Positions 24,621-38,599 are shown, numbered from the stretch's first letter. The stretch is 64,000 nt of DNA from Apostichopus japonicus (GCF_037975245.1 NC_092566.1:7730001-7794000), one strand, 5' to 3'. Notes: a model not told the origin generated them from the letters alone. Program-made: numbers and translations.

Positions 24621-25224
24621 AGTTGTACAGGAGAAGTTTATCCACTTCTGTTCAACAAAATATTAATGATAGATCTGAGCAGGGTAAGTCTTTTGGTGGT
24701 TTTTCAGTGAAAGAATGTTTACCAAACTCTGTCAAGGGGTCACTTCATTGGCTTATGGGGTCAAATTAATAGTGCTGGCAAAAAGGCTCTGGGCAAACTG
24801 AGTCACAATTCTCTATGTCTTAGACTGAAGGCTTCCTGTGGGTGGGTATATGTATGCTGAACAGGCCTGTCCAACAAAGCTATGAATGTAGGGGGGGGGA
24901 CTCAAAAAATCTTTTCTTCAGCACTGTTACTAAATAAACCTACCAAACAATTTACAAAATATGTTTTAGAATATTAAGAGAAATTGTGGATAAAAGGAAC
25001 TACTGTAAGTTAGGAGATATCAGTCAGCACATAAAAAAAAAAAATTCAAACCCTGAGATTATTTTTCGTTTGGTTTGCTATATAATTTAATATTCATGAA
25101 AAGGAGTAGGGATTTGGGAAGGAGATATTTGCAAGATTTTCAGTTGTTGCCTTTGCAACTTTTCCAGAGCACGGAACTGGCACTCAGATGAGAATATACC
25201 TGGGTCTTTGTCTTCTTATCATGT

Positions 25225-25385
25225 TTACAAAGTTTTCAGGCTTGGACCTCTGTTGACCCCAAATGTCCAACTTCACAGAAAAGTAGGGGTTTCTTGCACT
25301 CAATATTAAAGATGGATCCACATACCAAATATGAAGTCAATGCACCACAAACGTTTTGAGTTATGGTGTCACATACACACCAACA
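25225..25385 (+). repeat. TGACC-type repeat fragment
   Basis: Contains GGACCTCTGTTGACCCC followed by ATACCAAATATGAAGTC and GAGTTATGGTGTCAC, the phrase order seen in this repeat class (distance statement, then 'pattern is seen after' block). Related copies lie at 27480-27745 and 28740-28925. Confidence 0.4.
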
Positions 25386-27479
25386 TGCGCCATCACCATC
25401 GCATACAGATTCATTCTGCCTCCGGCAAAGAATAAAAATATGGTAACTATTTTTCATTGTTATGATCAAACGTCTTTTATCACTTTTTCCTTAATTCCTT
25501 AATATCACTGCCTGAAGTTCAATCATTTGTATTGAAGGAAAGAAACTTTTCTCCCACGCTAAAGGACAAATTTTCATGATCATGCCTTATTACACACATA
25601 CCATGTGACTTCCCAATCCCAGAAAATAAAACTGCTCTGGGCCAATGGGATCTGTGCTCCTCCTTTCACAATCCTTTACCCTAGCCTACATATCGTTAGC
25701 AAGTACTTCTGGTAGATTAAATCTTCCACGTATTGGCTAATTGTCTACATGAAATCAGCTAATTGAGTTTAAGACATTGTGCAATGAACTCCATTCTAGA
25801 AAAATATTCTATATATATATACAGTTATAAATATATATAAAAGAAGAAAACAAATAACAAGAATTAAAACCCACTCAGTAACCTGTTTCATCTTTCTGTG
25901 ATGCCGCAAACACCTCCTTGGTTTTCAAACTAAGTGCATATATACCCAAATCAGATAAAATTCTGTTTTGCTAATTCACATACGTATTAAATTTCCATTA
26001 ATAGCTCGGAAAGAGTAAATTTTTTTACTTCAGTGACATACAACCAGCCCAGGAGACAGTGCGCCTCAGCAGCGTGATTATTATCTTAAATCCCAAAGAT
26101 CTGATTTCTAAAAGAGAAACTTAAATGCTGGGCAGGAATGAGATTTTGATCCATATTTTCTTCCCTTCCTGTATCTAAAATCTGTGAAGCTAAAAAAAAA
26201 AAAAAAAAAAGGGGGGGGGGGGAGGAATTAAGTCCATTGGTGATTGCTATCCTGAGAGACCTACTTTGTGTCTTAGTCTTAGGAAAAAGTCTTTAAAGAT
26301 GGCTACCAATCTCCTTGCTATGAAACTGTGTATATGCAAACAAGAGTCGATCCCTTAGCTTCCAGCAAATGTTGATGTTTGTGCCCTTGGGAGTTACATT
26401 ATTGCGACTATCCTGATGACGTCCGAACCTATTAAGGAGTTGAGATTGCGTTTGCCAATTAAAGAGTTTAAATTGTCATGAAGACGATGAGTGTATAGCC
26501 TTTAGAAAGAGAAGAAATTATACAATCTTTGAATGATAGACCCCCGACAGCAAGATTTTAAATCAGCAAACTGTATGAATGATTAATCAAGATGCCCAGA
26601 AGATCATCAACAAATAAAGTTTTTATTCTGTTTCCACTTTCACTCTGCTTCTTCTTCTTCTTTATTTTTTAATCTCATCTCAAAGAAAATTTAAAAATTT
26701 ACTGCTGTTCCATTTCTAAAAAAAAAAATTCTCCAGTTTTTGAAATTTTTCAAATATTTTTTTGGGGGGAGGCTACTGTATGAAAAGGAAATGAAAGAAT
26801 ATTAGTAAAATTTGATGGGACTGGGTAAGGGAAGTTACACAATATATATTTCAAACCCCATGCACTATAGCTATTATCTTTGAGTACAAATAAAATATGA
26901 ACAAATTGGTATAGAACTAGGAGATTTGATTTCAGTACCACCTGCCAAGCACTTTATAGCAGCTTGTAACCACAAATGGAAGGAAGCAATTTTAAATAAA
27001 AACAAAATACTCACTAGGAGTCAAAATGAAAACAGACTATATCATCAAAAGGCAGCAGGATGGAGGTATCGGAAATGGTTGCCATGCATACGGTACAGAA
27101 TTCACACATTGCTTGCATGTTGTTAAGAAATGCTGCCCCCTATCAGACTAAAATATCGGTGTTTTGACGGCAGGCAAATTTACTGTACTTCCTTTTTAAT
27201 TCTCATCCGTAATTTTAATCAATACTATCGATGAAGAGCAAACTTTTCGATGCAGATAGTTACAAACAAATAAGGCCTAGCCAAAGTCACATCTGCAATG
27301 TTGTATTGTTGATCTATTGGGAAAACTAAAAGTGTTGATAGTGGATGACATTTCACCGCAGAAAAAAAAAGAGCAATAGAATTGTTGTACTAATTTACTA
27401 AATAATGTGGACTCACATATCAGGCATGAAGTTTAATCAGTCTTTACTTTTGAAGTTAAATCATGTTTAAAAAGCTTTT

Positions 27480-27745
27480 AAACTTTTCACTTTAGTTGAA
27501 CTTGCAAGACCTTTGACCTCCACAGAAAGCAACAGGATTCTTGTAGTATTCACTTAGTTAGATGCACATGCCACCTGTGAATTGTTCTCCAAGTTTAACT
27601 TTTTGAGTTATTGTCTTACCATGACTTTCAGACTTTGACCTCTGTTGACCTTTCACCTCCATAGAAATAAAACTGTGTTCTTGTACTCTGAAAGGGAGAT
27701 CTACATACTAAGCATGAACTTCAACAAATATGTATTTTATGAGTT
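27480..27745 (+). repeat. Two tandem TGACC-type units
   Basis: AGACCTTTGACCTCCACAGA (27508 region) and TTGACCTTTCACCTCCATAG (27644 region) start two similar ~140-bp units, each continuing with a TCTTGTA...CATGCC/CATACT block and a GAGTT(A/T)T block. Confidence 0.5.
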
Positions 27746-28739
27746 TTGCCTGAAAAGGACAAATCTGCCACACTATTTATTCATTTAATAACTTGATATT
27801 AAATATGTAACTTAGACAACAACAAAAACTCCACCATTGGTAAGATCAGGCCTTAATTTATTATTACTAATTTATCTTCAAATCCTTTTGCAATAAAGCT
27901 AAACTTTGAAATATCCAGAATTCTAACAAATAAATGTCACTTGATTCTTTCTTCTTCTCTTTCTTTATGAGGGGGCGGGGAGGAGGTGCGGGGGGTGGGT
28001 TGAGCATTGAGAGTAGCATGCACACAGGTATAATAGGATAATGCCTCTGAATGACTCAACCTTGTTTTATGGTGTAGACTGGGTTCAGCCACCTATGCTT
28101 AATGCCATCTTCATTACATCAAATTTTCATCAAAATTACCTTCCAGCCATCAGGCGTAACTGCCAAAGTACCTGCATGCAATGTCTGAAACAGACAGGTT
28201 CCAAGTTTATGTCCTCGTAAAGGGTTTCTCCTCGGCAGCTTTTATGGGAATTCTGTCAGACGCTGTATATGCAACCAGACCAATACTGTTTTTTGGGGAC
28301 TTGTAAATAATTCTATGGTTCATAGTAATATTTTGAGCCATTTGTACCACTTGGAAAGCTTTAATAGCCAACACATCAACATAAACATATGAAAACATCG
28401 CACAATACTTTATTACATATATACAAAATGAAATTTAGGTAACAGACCTCGCGCTCTGGTGAGTCACACTGTAGAGTATTGTGCAGGTTATTTCCAAATA
28501 GCCTCCAATTCACAAAATGTGTTTCAAAAATTGTTCGTTGTCTATATTACCTTGGTTTCAAGTCCCTTGAACTTCAACACAAAAAATATTCGTAGATTTG
28601 ATAGTATATTAAACAAAATCTACAAGAAGGATAATTTTGAGAAAAGAATAAACACAAATTTTGACCAAGAGGCAAATAGCCTGTGACTTGAATCGCAGGG
28701 AAATACCAGGCTTCAGTTTTATGCAAGGTATGGTATTCA

Positions 28740-28925
28740 TTTCTTGACCTCTGCTGACCTCAGACCAACACTGCAACAATAGGTTTCATTGGTTCAATGT
28801 GAGGCAAACACATGAAACTTACATGACATTAATCCAAGTGTCTTCTTGACATAACGTTTAGAATATTTTCACATTTTGACCGATATCCGTTTTTTAACAG
28901 GGAACGACCTTTGACTCGAACCTCT
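28740..28925 (+). repeat. TGACC-type repeat fragment
   Basis: TTGACCTCTGCTGACCTCAG and ACGACCTTTGACTCGAACC mark two diverged units. No coding potential. Confidence 0.4.
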
Positions 28926-29029
28926 ATATTAATACGCTTCATCTACTCAATAATCGGGCATCTACACGTAAGGTATGAAATGACTCTGACAATACCTTCT
29001 TTGATGCTAAAAAAACTGACAGATTTCCT

Positions 29030-29052
29030 CTATATCTATATATATATATCTA

Positions 29053-29137
<85 letters not shown>

Positions 29138-29156
29138 TAGATATATAGAGATATCT
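29030..29156. repeat. (AT)n tract
   Basis: About 126 bp of almost pure AT alternation, interrupted by GACATA (29097-29102). Frames through it give IYIYIY artefacts. Confidence 0.98.
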
Positions 29157-30174
29157 TTTCATATATATCGCTTTAATTGTACAGTAGTTATGTAAATGCT
29201 GAGAATTGCATCCATGACAGGTCTAATGGAGAAATATCAATGTTTAATTGCTTAGACTCTCCTCTCTCTCTCTCTCTATCTCCCTGTTGTTTATTGATCT
29301 AAGCTGATTTAGGCTTTTGTAATCTGGACGCAAGGAAAGCAAAAAGGAAAGCCAGCACAGAAAAGAAAAAAAGAAGAATAATCAAAATGAAAAATAGGGA
29401 TGTGTCAAGTACTGTGAGGCTAAGTGATCTATTCTTGAAGCAGTCAACCTATCAGATGTTCTATTATATTATTAAAATAAGAGTGATTTAAATCAAAACA
29501 CGTTTAAAGGTGCAAATTACGATGATGTTGAGCTTATAAGTTTATCAAACATGAGCTGAAAGCAGCAACTCGCATTAACTTCTTCAACAATTCCACCAAA
29601 CAAACCTACCAAGTATTATTCAAAATAAAAACCAGCAACTGATCAAAACTATAAGACGACATCCTAAGGACTGGATTTTTCCATCAGACGAATGTTAACA
29701 GGAGAGTGATTACTGATTAATGACATTGACTTGTCACCCAGACAAAATATTGTTTGAAAATATAAAAAAATATATATGCTAGTCACATCCAAGATGAAAA
29801 TTGTGGAAACTTCAAACTATTTTTTTCTCTCTGATAAACCATCATCAACAGATTTTATTGGCAAATAATGTAGTATTGACACTGCCCCCCCCCCAATTAA
29901 CCCCCCCCAAATGCTGGTTTAAAGCATATTTTATCCGTAACTAAAAAAAAAATTGTCAACGATAATTAGTTGGAAAAGCAAAAAACAAAAAGACCGTTTA
30001 AGACAAAGCTCCCTGAAAACTCCAAGTAATTATGCTCAATACCTTGCTCATGAATACAATTATCAAGTTTCATCAATAGAACTGAATAGGTCCTTATTTT
30101 AAGTTGTAGAGAAAAGGAAACAAGTTATTTTTTACAAACTTTTGTGTTTCATTTAGACTGCTTACATTTGGGCT

Positions 30175-30315
30175 TGAAAAGTACAGCCTGTACTCGAGAT
30201 GAATGCTGGCGTAAACTATCGGCTGTGAAATGTCAGAGCCTGCCCGTGCTTGATCGCAATATGATTACTTCTTCGTTAATATTCATCGAGTGCGAAACAT
30301 TAACCGGGATGTAGG
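30175..30315. other. Candidate conserved non-coding block
   Basis: A stretch with retained CpGs and homeodomain/POU-like words (TTCGTTAATATTCATCGAG, GATCGCAATATGATTAC) differs from the surrounding AT-rich filler and is closed in all frames. It resembles an enhancer; no comparison is possible here. Confidence 0.25.
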
Positions 30316-31869
30316 GAGCAGTTTGAAGCGTTTGATGTTAAAAGTTACCAATAAATGGAATTAGGTACCATAGAAATAAAAGTGCAGTTTGTAGACAGGA
30401 ATGGGTAGGAAAGTAGGGAACATGTCTACAGTGTGTATAAAGATTTACCAGTGCCATCTACTGTACGTTACCACTGTTTAAACAAGAACAGTCTTGTCTG
30501 AAGAAGTTTGATCTAAAGACAGGGAGTGCGGATATATACATCCATTGCCAATATCACCATCCATGAAATCTCTTGAAATGTGATGAGCCAACAAATCAAA
30601 CAAATACCAAAAAAAAAACAAGTTAGGTATTAAACATTTCTTCATATTAACATTTCGATACCACATTTCTGAACCTATTGTTTAAGGAGGTGGGGTGGAG
30701 AATGGGTTATTTATAAAGGGGGGAAGTGCAGGGAAAAGAGGGGGGTAGGAAAGAGTGGAAGGAAGCAAAATTGTACGATTTGAGCTGAAAGGTAAAAATT
30801 TGGTTGGCATCATTGATAATTTTATTGTTGACTGCCCGAACATGATTTTTACAAGCAGTACTCAATCTACATATTTCCCAAAATTAAGAACTTCCACCTT
30901 GAACTTACAAGTCACAGTGTCACGATAATCTACACAGTTTACGTAACACTCAGAACCTATGTATAAATACATTATCTTTGTCTACGGTAAATATACATCA
31001 AAGTAATATAAATTTGCACTGGAGAGAAATGTTCTTTGCCTAGATGAGAAGTTGGTCATCATATCATCAGACTGTACAAACTTAGATCCTCCCCCCATGT
31101 TCATGTTTGATCAGGGCTGCTGCATTAACTTAACAACAAATGCCTATAATTGGAAATACGAGTGTCAACTAATACGACTATGACATCACGGTAACTGAAA
31201 CACCGACCTGTAGGCATTTATTTAAATGTCTGTAACCTGCATTTAACCATTCAATATCTCCCAAAGTCTACCATTTTAAACAGTCAATAAAACAGCACGG
31301 GCAGACGCATGTATACTGTATGTTGAAGAGCACAGGTGCAGATTCCTTTGTATACCAGTGGAACATTAGCAATCAATATATCGGTGGACAAGAAAAAAAT
31401 AAATAAATTAACCCACGGCTGCTAAACACCTCACAGCCGGCCGACAATTTGGCAACCTCCATTTCACATGACCTAATTGTGCTTGGGTAGTGATAACTAA
31501 CAGAATGTTAAAACAATATTAACAAAGAAAAAAATGATATATATATATGGAAAGAAATAGTTCTGTGAGCTGTTTGGAATCGTCCTTGAGGCTGCACATT
31601 ATTTACAGTATATACCATGGTGAAATATTTCGGGGTTGATATGGTAAACTTCCCACCGATCACAATACCCAGCATACAGTGGGTATAAATTTAGCTCAAA
31701 AATTTGTCTTTATTTGTAATCAAGTTTTATAAAAAAAGATATCAAAGCGGCAATATTTGAGTGATATGAGAATATGAAATTTGCTATATTTGAATATCTG
31801 GTGGATAGTACGACGACCTAACCAGGCAACCACTCAAAGAGAGAGGTGCAATACTAAGCCGCAGACATT

Positions 31870-31990
31870 CCAAAACTTACTGGTTTGGATATTTACGAGT
31901 GACGAGCTTACCTGTCTCCCCACAACCTAAGCACACTCATTCTACCGCACCTAGAATGTCCTGGTAACCTTTTAACACTGTGCACCCTCT
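31870..31990 (-). mobile_element. CTTACC/GGTAAG family, copy E (core reversed)
   Basis: The 43-nt left part is identical to 23882-23924 and ends in CTTACC. It continues CTGTCTCCCCACAACCTAAG, then CACTCATTCTACCGCACC, then GTCCTGGTAACCTTTT, which is the reverse complement of the copy A core at 16693-16756 with few differences. Confidence 0.65.
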
Positions 31991-34900
31991 GTGACCCGGC
32001 TTCACGGGTCACCGCCCTTCCTTCTCATTCTACCAACCAAAGCGTCTACATCGTAAATTTTCGAGCGGATTTTCGAGCGGATTCGAGCGGAAGAACCAAA
32101 GTGACTTTCACACCAGAAATGGGTTGTTTCATTCTAACAACAAAAACAACCAGTTGGGACAATTTTTTCTATACTGTAGTGTCATGTCCCGCTTCAGCGC
32201 ACTCGTATTGTCAGTACGAGCAGTATGAATATCATGTGTAGATCACATCAAGGTTATAAGAACTGTTTGTACCAGTTGTCTATACCAGTGCTCTAAAGCA
32301 TGATATTGGAGTACAGTTTAGAGCGGAATTAGCATAATTAGGAAATTGTCCCAACTGGCTGACAAAAACATATTATATCAGGTTTACAAGAATAAAAAAA
32401 TTGGCCATACATACTATCAGTACAGTTTAGATCATGTACACAAAACAATGGGGTAAACTATACAGTAAAATGATATACCGGAATGCATAAAAATTAAAGT
32501 TTTTGAGAATCGCCTTTTAGAAGCATTTCAATTTTGTGCCACCTCTAATAGCTGTGCTACATGTACGGCAAAATTAACAGCACAGGTTCTGTGTCCTGTA
32601 AGGTCACACACCAAGAGATACAAAACACACACTTTATGTAGAATAATGAAAACAAGTTTGTTTTTCTATAAGACATATGTTACCTAATACAGAATTGCTT
32701 TCTTGTTTATTAATATTTTCTTTCTGCTTCTTCTCTTTGCCTGTATTTTTTAAATCCCTTTAAAGTACTTTTGGTCTAAAATTAGTAGATTGTACATTGT
32801 GAATATTGAGTATCTATAAGTGACCACTGGTCAATACCAATAAAGCAAAATAAAGCAAATAAAAATGGGACCACGGTCGTATCATTATTATTTTTAACTA
32901 CACACAAGGCTTTCTAAATATAGGTCTGGTAAACTTTTCTACCCACATAGCAAAAAGTATTTTTCCTTACATAACGTTGACAACATTCACGTATCTACGG
33001 TAGTGTTTGGCGGATGCCACTTATGATAATTAGCTGCTTAAAACTAGTTAACTTTGTGAGCCGAGGGTGTGCATGTGAAAATGCCAATACTAGCCACACA
33101 TATTACACTGTAAACAATTAATACACTTATGACATTGAACAGTAGCCATGGTATGTTTGTATCACCCACATTAATGGTGTCAGAGTCACTCACCAGACTT
33201 TTAATTACCGCGCTAATCCCGGTTGTGATGTAAACATATACAGGGAGAGCAAGGTCGAGACTCGAATCGGTATTGGGAACGAGATGAAGATGATGAATGG
33301 GTTGTCGTAGAGGAAAATGGACACAGGGAGGAGATGTGCTAGGCATCCTTCCACATGTGTAGCATTTATTAGCCAAGTTTTATGTCAACCATTTCTGGCA
33401 GAAGCTACAGTTGCTGTGAAAAAGTGGTTTGTTATTTTCTCACACACGCACAAAAACTGAAAACATGTAATCTTCTTTAAAACCGGCTGGTTTTATACTG
33501 GATAAAACAAAGGCAGATAAAAAGATATGGACATCACTTCTTTGCAAAAATATTATCAAAGTTCTTTGTAGACATGTTGTATTTAAATCTTTATCTTCTA
33601 ACCTTGCTTCTATTTTTCATCTATAAAAAATTCCCTCAAAAAAAAATATATATATATATTTATATATATATAGTTTGGAGGAAAATTGATTTATGGCCTT
33701 GAAAAGAGGAACTCAATCTAAGAGACCTGACAAAATTTTCATTTCAATTAACCGTGTACCATTTATGTGGAACAGTTTTGTACGTTCATTCGAAATTTAT
33801 TAGTCCGGGCAGTGAAAATGAATTTTGACGCAATCCGGTTGTGTCAATGTTGTATTTATGCACAGTGGCAAAAGATGAGATCTGTTTTTCTTCTTCAAAA
33901 TTAAATATTAAAAAGAAGTATTTGAATGACCTAAACTCGCATCACCAAACTAAAAGCCCCCCAATAAATTCTTTTATCAGTTTCCAAGTAATATTGACTC
34001 AAGCATTTTGGTCAGAAGGGCAAGCAATTTACTCACAGTATAAGACTGATTACTCAGATCTGTTAGCTCAAGGTACAGTAGATTAATTATAAACCACTGG
34101 CTCAAATTTCCATACTATTAAACGAAGAAATTTTGCATAAAGGGGTACACAAGTTGCCAATAGAATGGCTCCATCTGTGAATTAATTAATTCATACGGCA
34201 TGTTTCCTTCCCATGTTATTGTTTACAAACATAACTTCAGGACTGATTCCAAATCAGCTTCCAAACAAACTGATTTTCAAGCACTTAATTGTGTCATTAA
34301 TGTTTTATATATTTTTTTCATTATTATCGATCACAACAAGCTTTATTAAATTCTTGCTATATTCCCTACACAGACAGTTCAGTTTCATCTTAAAACAAAT
34401 TATTTTGTTGATAATAATATTAATAAAGAATGATGATAACAATCTAGAAATCCATGGTTCTTTATTATTAAGTTGTTTGTATCTTGACGTCATTTATCGT
34501 TGATCATTTTGCAGTTTTAAGTCAAAGTACTTTGCCGCCAACAAAACAACAACCAACAAACCTGCAACCTGAGAACGTGTACATACAAACTCTGCACGTC
34601 CATTACAAAATCTTTTCCGCAATCTCAAAACTATTGAAAGCCTTAAATACGGTTGAATACCTTTCACCTGTACATATTTGCAAGTGTCTACATAGGATTG
34701 CAATCTTTTTGCAATATATAAATGACATTTTACCTTTTTTCCCTTTCTCTCTTATTTACAGCAGATATTATCCAAGCATGAAATTCCCTATTTGCGAGTT
34801 CCATTAATCATACAGATACCTGATTTTTTTTTCCCCATTAAATACCGAAGCTTGCAAACACAAGATTCCAAAATGAAATTTAAAGTACCGACGACGGAGA

Positions 34901-35157
34901 CTGCAATATATGCGATAACATTGACGATGAGAGTGAACACGCCGATGAAAAAGTGGAGAAGTGAACTGGGTGTTTTGGGGTTTTTATTTTTAAAAAAATC
35001 ATTGTTAAAGAACGACTATTATTTATAAAAGATTTCAATTTCAAAGAACTCAGTAAGCTTTTTTTCTTGCATTTTATATTTAAATTGATTTTAGCATTTC
35101 TAAATATTACCCAATAAATGTGAAAAATTATTGCATTGTTAGAAGAGACATAATCAG
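31991..35157. other. Non-coding stretch, one possible exon region
   Basis: On minus at 33060-33376 a 110-codon frame contains two hydrophobic stretches and a possible donor CTG|GTGAGTGAC near 33192. At 34735-34762 (plus) there is an excellent acceptor (TTTCTCTCTTATTTACAG) followed by a ~90-codon frame to 35028. Neither resembles a known family; both may be chance. Small (AT)n at 33648-33672 and AATAAA words near 32838-32860. Confidence 0.3.
32045..32092 (+). repeat. Short repeat TTCGAGCGGAT (3 copies)
   Basis: TTTTCGAGCGGATTTTCGAG and on: three GAGCGGA units spaced 10-14 bp. CpG-containing, so probably recent. Confidence 0.7.
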
Positions 35158-35262
35158 GGAAGGGGGGTAAGGGGCGAGGGAAGGGGCAAGGGAAGGGGTG
35201 AGGGAGGGGCAAGGGGCAGGGAAGGGGCACGGGTGAGGGAAGGGGCAAGGCTAGGAGAGGAG
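35158..35262 (+). repeat. G-rich minisatellite (AAGGGGCAAGGG)
   Basis: About 9 irregular copies of GGGAAGGGGCAA give many G3-4 runs with short loops on the plus strand. The sequence can in principle form G-quadruplexes. The minus-strand proline-rich frame here is a by-product. Confidence 0.9.
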
Positions 35263-37041
35263 CTTGGAAAAGCAGCTTTCTATGTAGGACTTACCACCTA
35301 TAAAGACTTTCAAACTTGGTCACAAAGTTTAGCACGTTAAACATCCCATTAATCTTTTGAGAAAAAAACCAAATATATAAATGGGATGCTCTGACCCCTC
35401 CCTCTACAGGATGAAAAACTTGCACATGATGGATGTCAATAATCACTCAAATTGAACATAAATCAGCAAAATTATATTAATGACCCATTTCAGCTTTGAC
35501 CCACAAAATGTTCATCATTCGCCCAACCCCCCCTCCAAAACAGGTGACGAGACACAAACCTCACTTCAATACTTAACAATGGTTTTACAAAGGATACTCT
35601 TGTCAGCTGTTCAGAACCTCTATTGACAAATAACTAAAAACCCCATCTACCTTAAGCAAACACCCAGCCATAACAAAAGGGTACACAACAAATACAAATT
35701 ATCGGTAAATTTTTAAAATATATTTTATGGGTCGTTTCCTATCACGGATTAAAAACATTCATGACATCCAATAGCCTCTTGATCAAATCTTCAGTTACCT
35801 AGCTGTCAATTTAAAGGGCCCTTTAGAAGGATTCCCAAATCTGGGTTACCTGAAATTGCAAACTTTGCGTGTGAAGGTGTCAAATTACCTAATATTGCGT
35901 TTCATCACAAAAGTTTTAAAGTGAAATTTTTCTCAGCGGAATCTCTTTATACACAGGAAACTTCGGAAAGGACTTTCTCTTTCTCTTTGAATTGTCTGTG
36001 ATGATATTAGGACAAAGTTCTACATCAATCACTCATGGAGAACAAATATTATGCAACTCCACATATTCAGGGCTTTTAAAATTTTAATCTGCAATTTAAA
36101 CTGACTTTCCAGTTCAGAATTTTCTATGTAAATTATTCAACAATTTACAAGCTCAAAGAACCTTGTGTTTTGGTCGTGGGGGTAACGATATGCAGAGATA
36201 ACGGTGGACGATTTAGTCTTGTTTACTGAAGATATTCTGGCATCTATAGACAGATAATGCCAGTTGGACCAGCTGTCAAAATCCACTTCCTTGGTAACAA
36301 GTTAGGGTTAACAGGGTCTTTTAGTTCTTACACTGCATTGCATGTTACGTTGTTCAATAAAGCAGCAATTACTTTAATATCAATGGTCTGTATATATATA
36401 ATAATAATCTTTGTTGACTCTTGATCATTATTGGAGTGTTTGAGTTAGGTCTCCGTAAGCTGTTCTAATACGCACTGTTACCCTCTCAAGATCGTCCACC
36501 ATACTGAATGTATTTTTTTCAATGTGCATATCAGCCGGTCGTATGCCGGTGGGTAAAGGGAAGGGTACCAGGCAATTTTGAACACTCTAGGATGCAGGGA
36601 CGCCAGAGGATAAATTACTGTATGGTGCACAGTCTACAAAAAGCTTTGTAAATAGAATGAAAAGTACTGTACATATGGAATTATAGACATCAAATATGGC
36701 AAATATTTTGTAAAATTGCTTAAAAATGATATCCAGTATGTACAGGTGATGATCTGTTTTGTATTATCAAATTTTGGCAACTTTGAAATTCTTATGACCA
36801 TACATCCAAGCCTAAAATCCCCTATAGTTTCTGTCCCGCCCCACCCCACCCCCTCTTCTCATCCCCTTCTTCAATACCACACAAGTTCCACCACAAAAAT
36901 CATACTGCCAAACACAAGGGCAATTTCCTTGGAGGCAGATTACGGAATTAGCTGGCAAAGTAGTTTCAGCTTTGGGAAGTACTGTGAACCTTAAAAATGT
37001 GTGGGTAACATAGCTGGCAAAGTATCAGACAGTCACTTCAT

Positions 37042-37192
37042 GTTACCATGGAGATGCAACTCTTAAGTGATTGACACTCCTACCAATTGAATCACACACT
37101 GTACAAAGTGACTGGTAGGTTACCCAGTAGGTTACTACTGGACATAGTTTTCACAACCTGAGCCTAGCTTCTTGCCATGTTGCTATGGAGAC
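37042..37192 (+). promoter_or_regulatory. Pair of RFX X-box-like sites
   Basis: GTTACCATGGAGAT (37042-37055) and GTTGCTATGGAGAC (37179-37192) resemble the RFX X-box (GTTGCCATGGCAAC). Both lie in similar local contexts (CATGTT.CCATGGAGA / CATGTTGCTATGGAGAC), 137 bp apart, suggesting a duplicated module. X-boxes control ciliary genes in animals, but no such gene is adjacent here. Confidence 0.3.
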
Positions 37193-38599
37193 TTAGTTCT
37201 CTCAGCACAAAACAAATCCATGTAATAATAAAGGGTACAGTGTATGTTCAACAACGTATGATTGTAGAGCTAGAGTTGTAATCAACTATGTAGTCAGATA
37301 TTCTATCATGACATATGAACTCTTCAATGAAGAGTGACCATCGAATCTCTTCTACAATGGGATTCTAATTAGAAGAACAACTTTATCTGATGCCTTACAA
37401 AAGTCTGGTTGTCCCCAAATCCAGGGACAAGAAGAAAAGAACAATAAGAGACAGAGATGAGAGATATACAGTACCTGCTGTAGGGAGATACATTCTACAG
37501 GATATCATATCACATGTAAAGGAGACGCATGCTGTATACACACACACATTGTACACCAAGCACAAAGAAACTTCACAACAAAGTAATCGCTGGCAAATCT
37601 CTTATCTTAATTATCCGTTCTGATGAGCTAAATAACTTTCCTTATAATTTAACAGTCAACCAGTGAGAGACAGTTATTTATCTGATGCAGCAAGTAAGCC
37701 ACCAGAGTTGATAAAAAAAAATAAAATAAAAAAAAACGTTGATTAAAATAATTGATGGTTTAAACTTTTCACATTTGACTGTTTATGCATATGACCGTAC
37801 TCAGGTCTCTCTGGAGATCTTTGCAAGATGAAACATCGACAAACCCAGAAGGGAAAGCTGTCCAGTCTGTACTGGCCCATACTGTTCATCCTGCCATGTG
37901 GGTCACGAAATATTTGTCACCAAAATGACTAGGATCTGGTAAATCATTCTCTCAAAAAAGTGACAGAACTTTGAAAAATTGAGTCGTAAAATTTTATGGG
38001 CTCATAGGTTATGAACCCAGTACCTCAAGTGCCGACGAATAACCTGCACAGGCATCGGTGCTTAATTTTGTGTCCGTAATATCCAGGAAATGTCCGATTC
38101 AGGGACGACTTGGCCAGTCCATTTTGTTTTACTTTTTCGTCATCGTCTCGTCCTTCCCAGCGATGATTATATTTTTAATATCTTTCCAAATTGGCAGTAT
38201 TTCGGCCATGAAATTTTTTAATATTTCTAGATTTTACTCACCCCTGGTCCAGTAAGCACTGCACCATTGCTATGGTAGTTACCAGGAAAGAACGCTATAT
38301 TGGTGAAAGGGGGGAACCGTGGATAGTCCACTTTTTCACCTGAAAGTGACAAAAATCGGAATAAAATAGCTCATTAATAATTAATGCAATTCAAACCCTT
38401 TAGATACTTTTTTATTAAGTTAATGTGAGACATTATTCTTTATTCTGTAAGATTGACATGATAATATTTAAGCTTAGATATATTCAAGGAGCCATATCCA
38501 GATTTTCCATAACCATAAAAAGGCCTCGGAGACACTTTAGAAATGAATGAGGTGGACCAGCACGTTCGATATAGATGTCACACTAGGAGAGAATAGTGT

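Larger units (their letters stand above)
22816..29029. other. Non-coding stretch with scattered repeats
   Basis: Besides the repeats listed separately, there are poly-G (23347-23360), a poly-A/poly-G junction (26192-26222), small (AT)n (25810-25840), and single-copy blocks near 26395-26490 and 28195-28400. The latter is open on minus for 63 codons, unrecognised. Confidence 0.4.

Noticed and set aside
36303-36310. TTAGGGTT telomere-like word, and CCAACCCTAAC in the 18-19-kb array
   Set aside because: Isolated words, not telomeric arrays.
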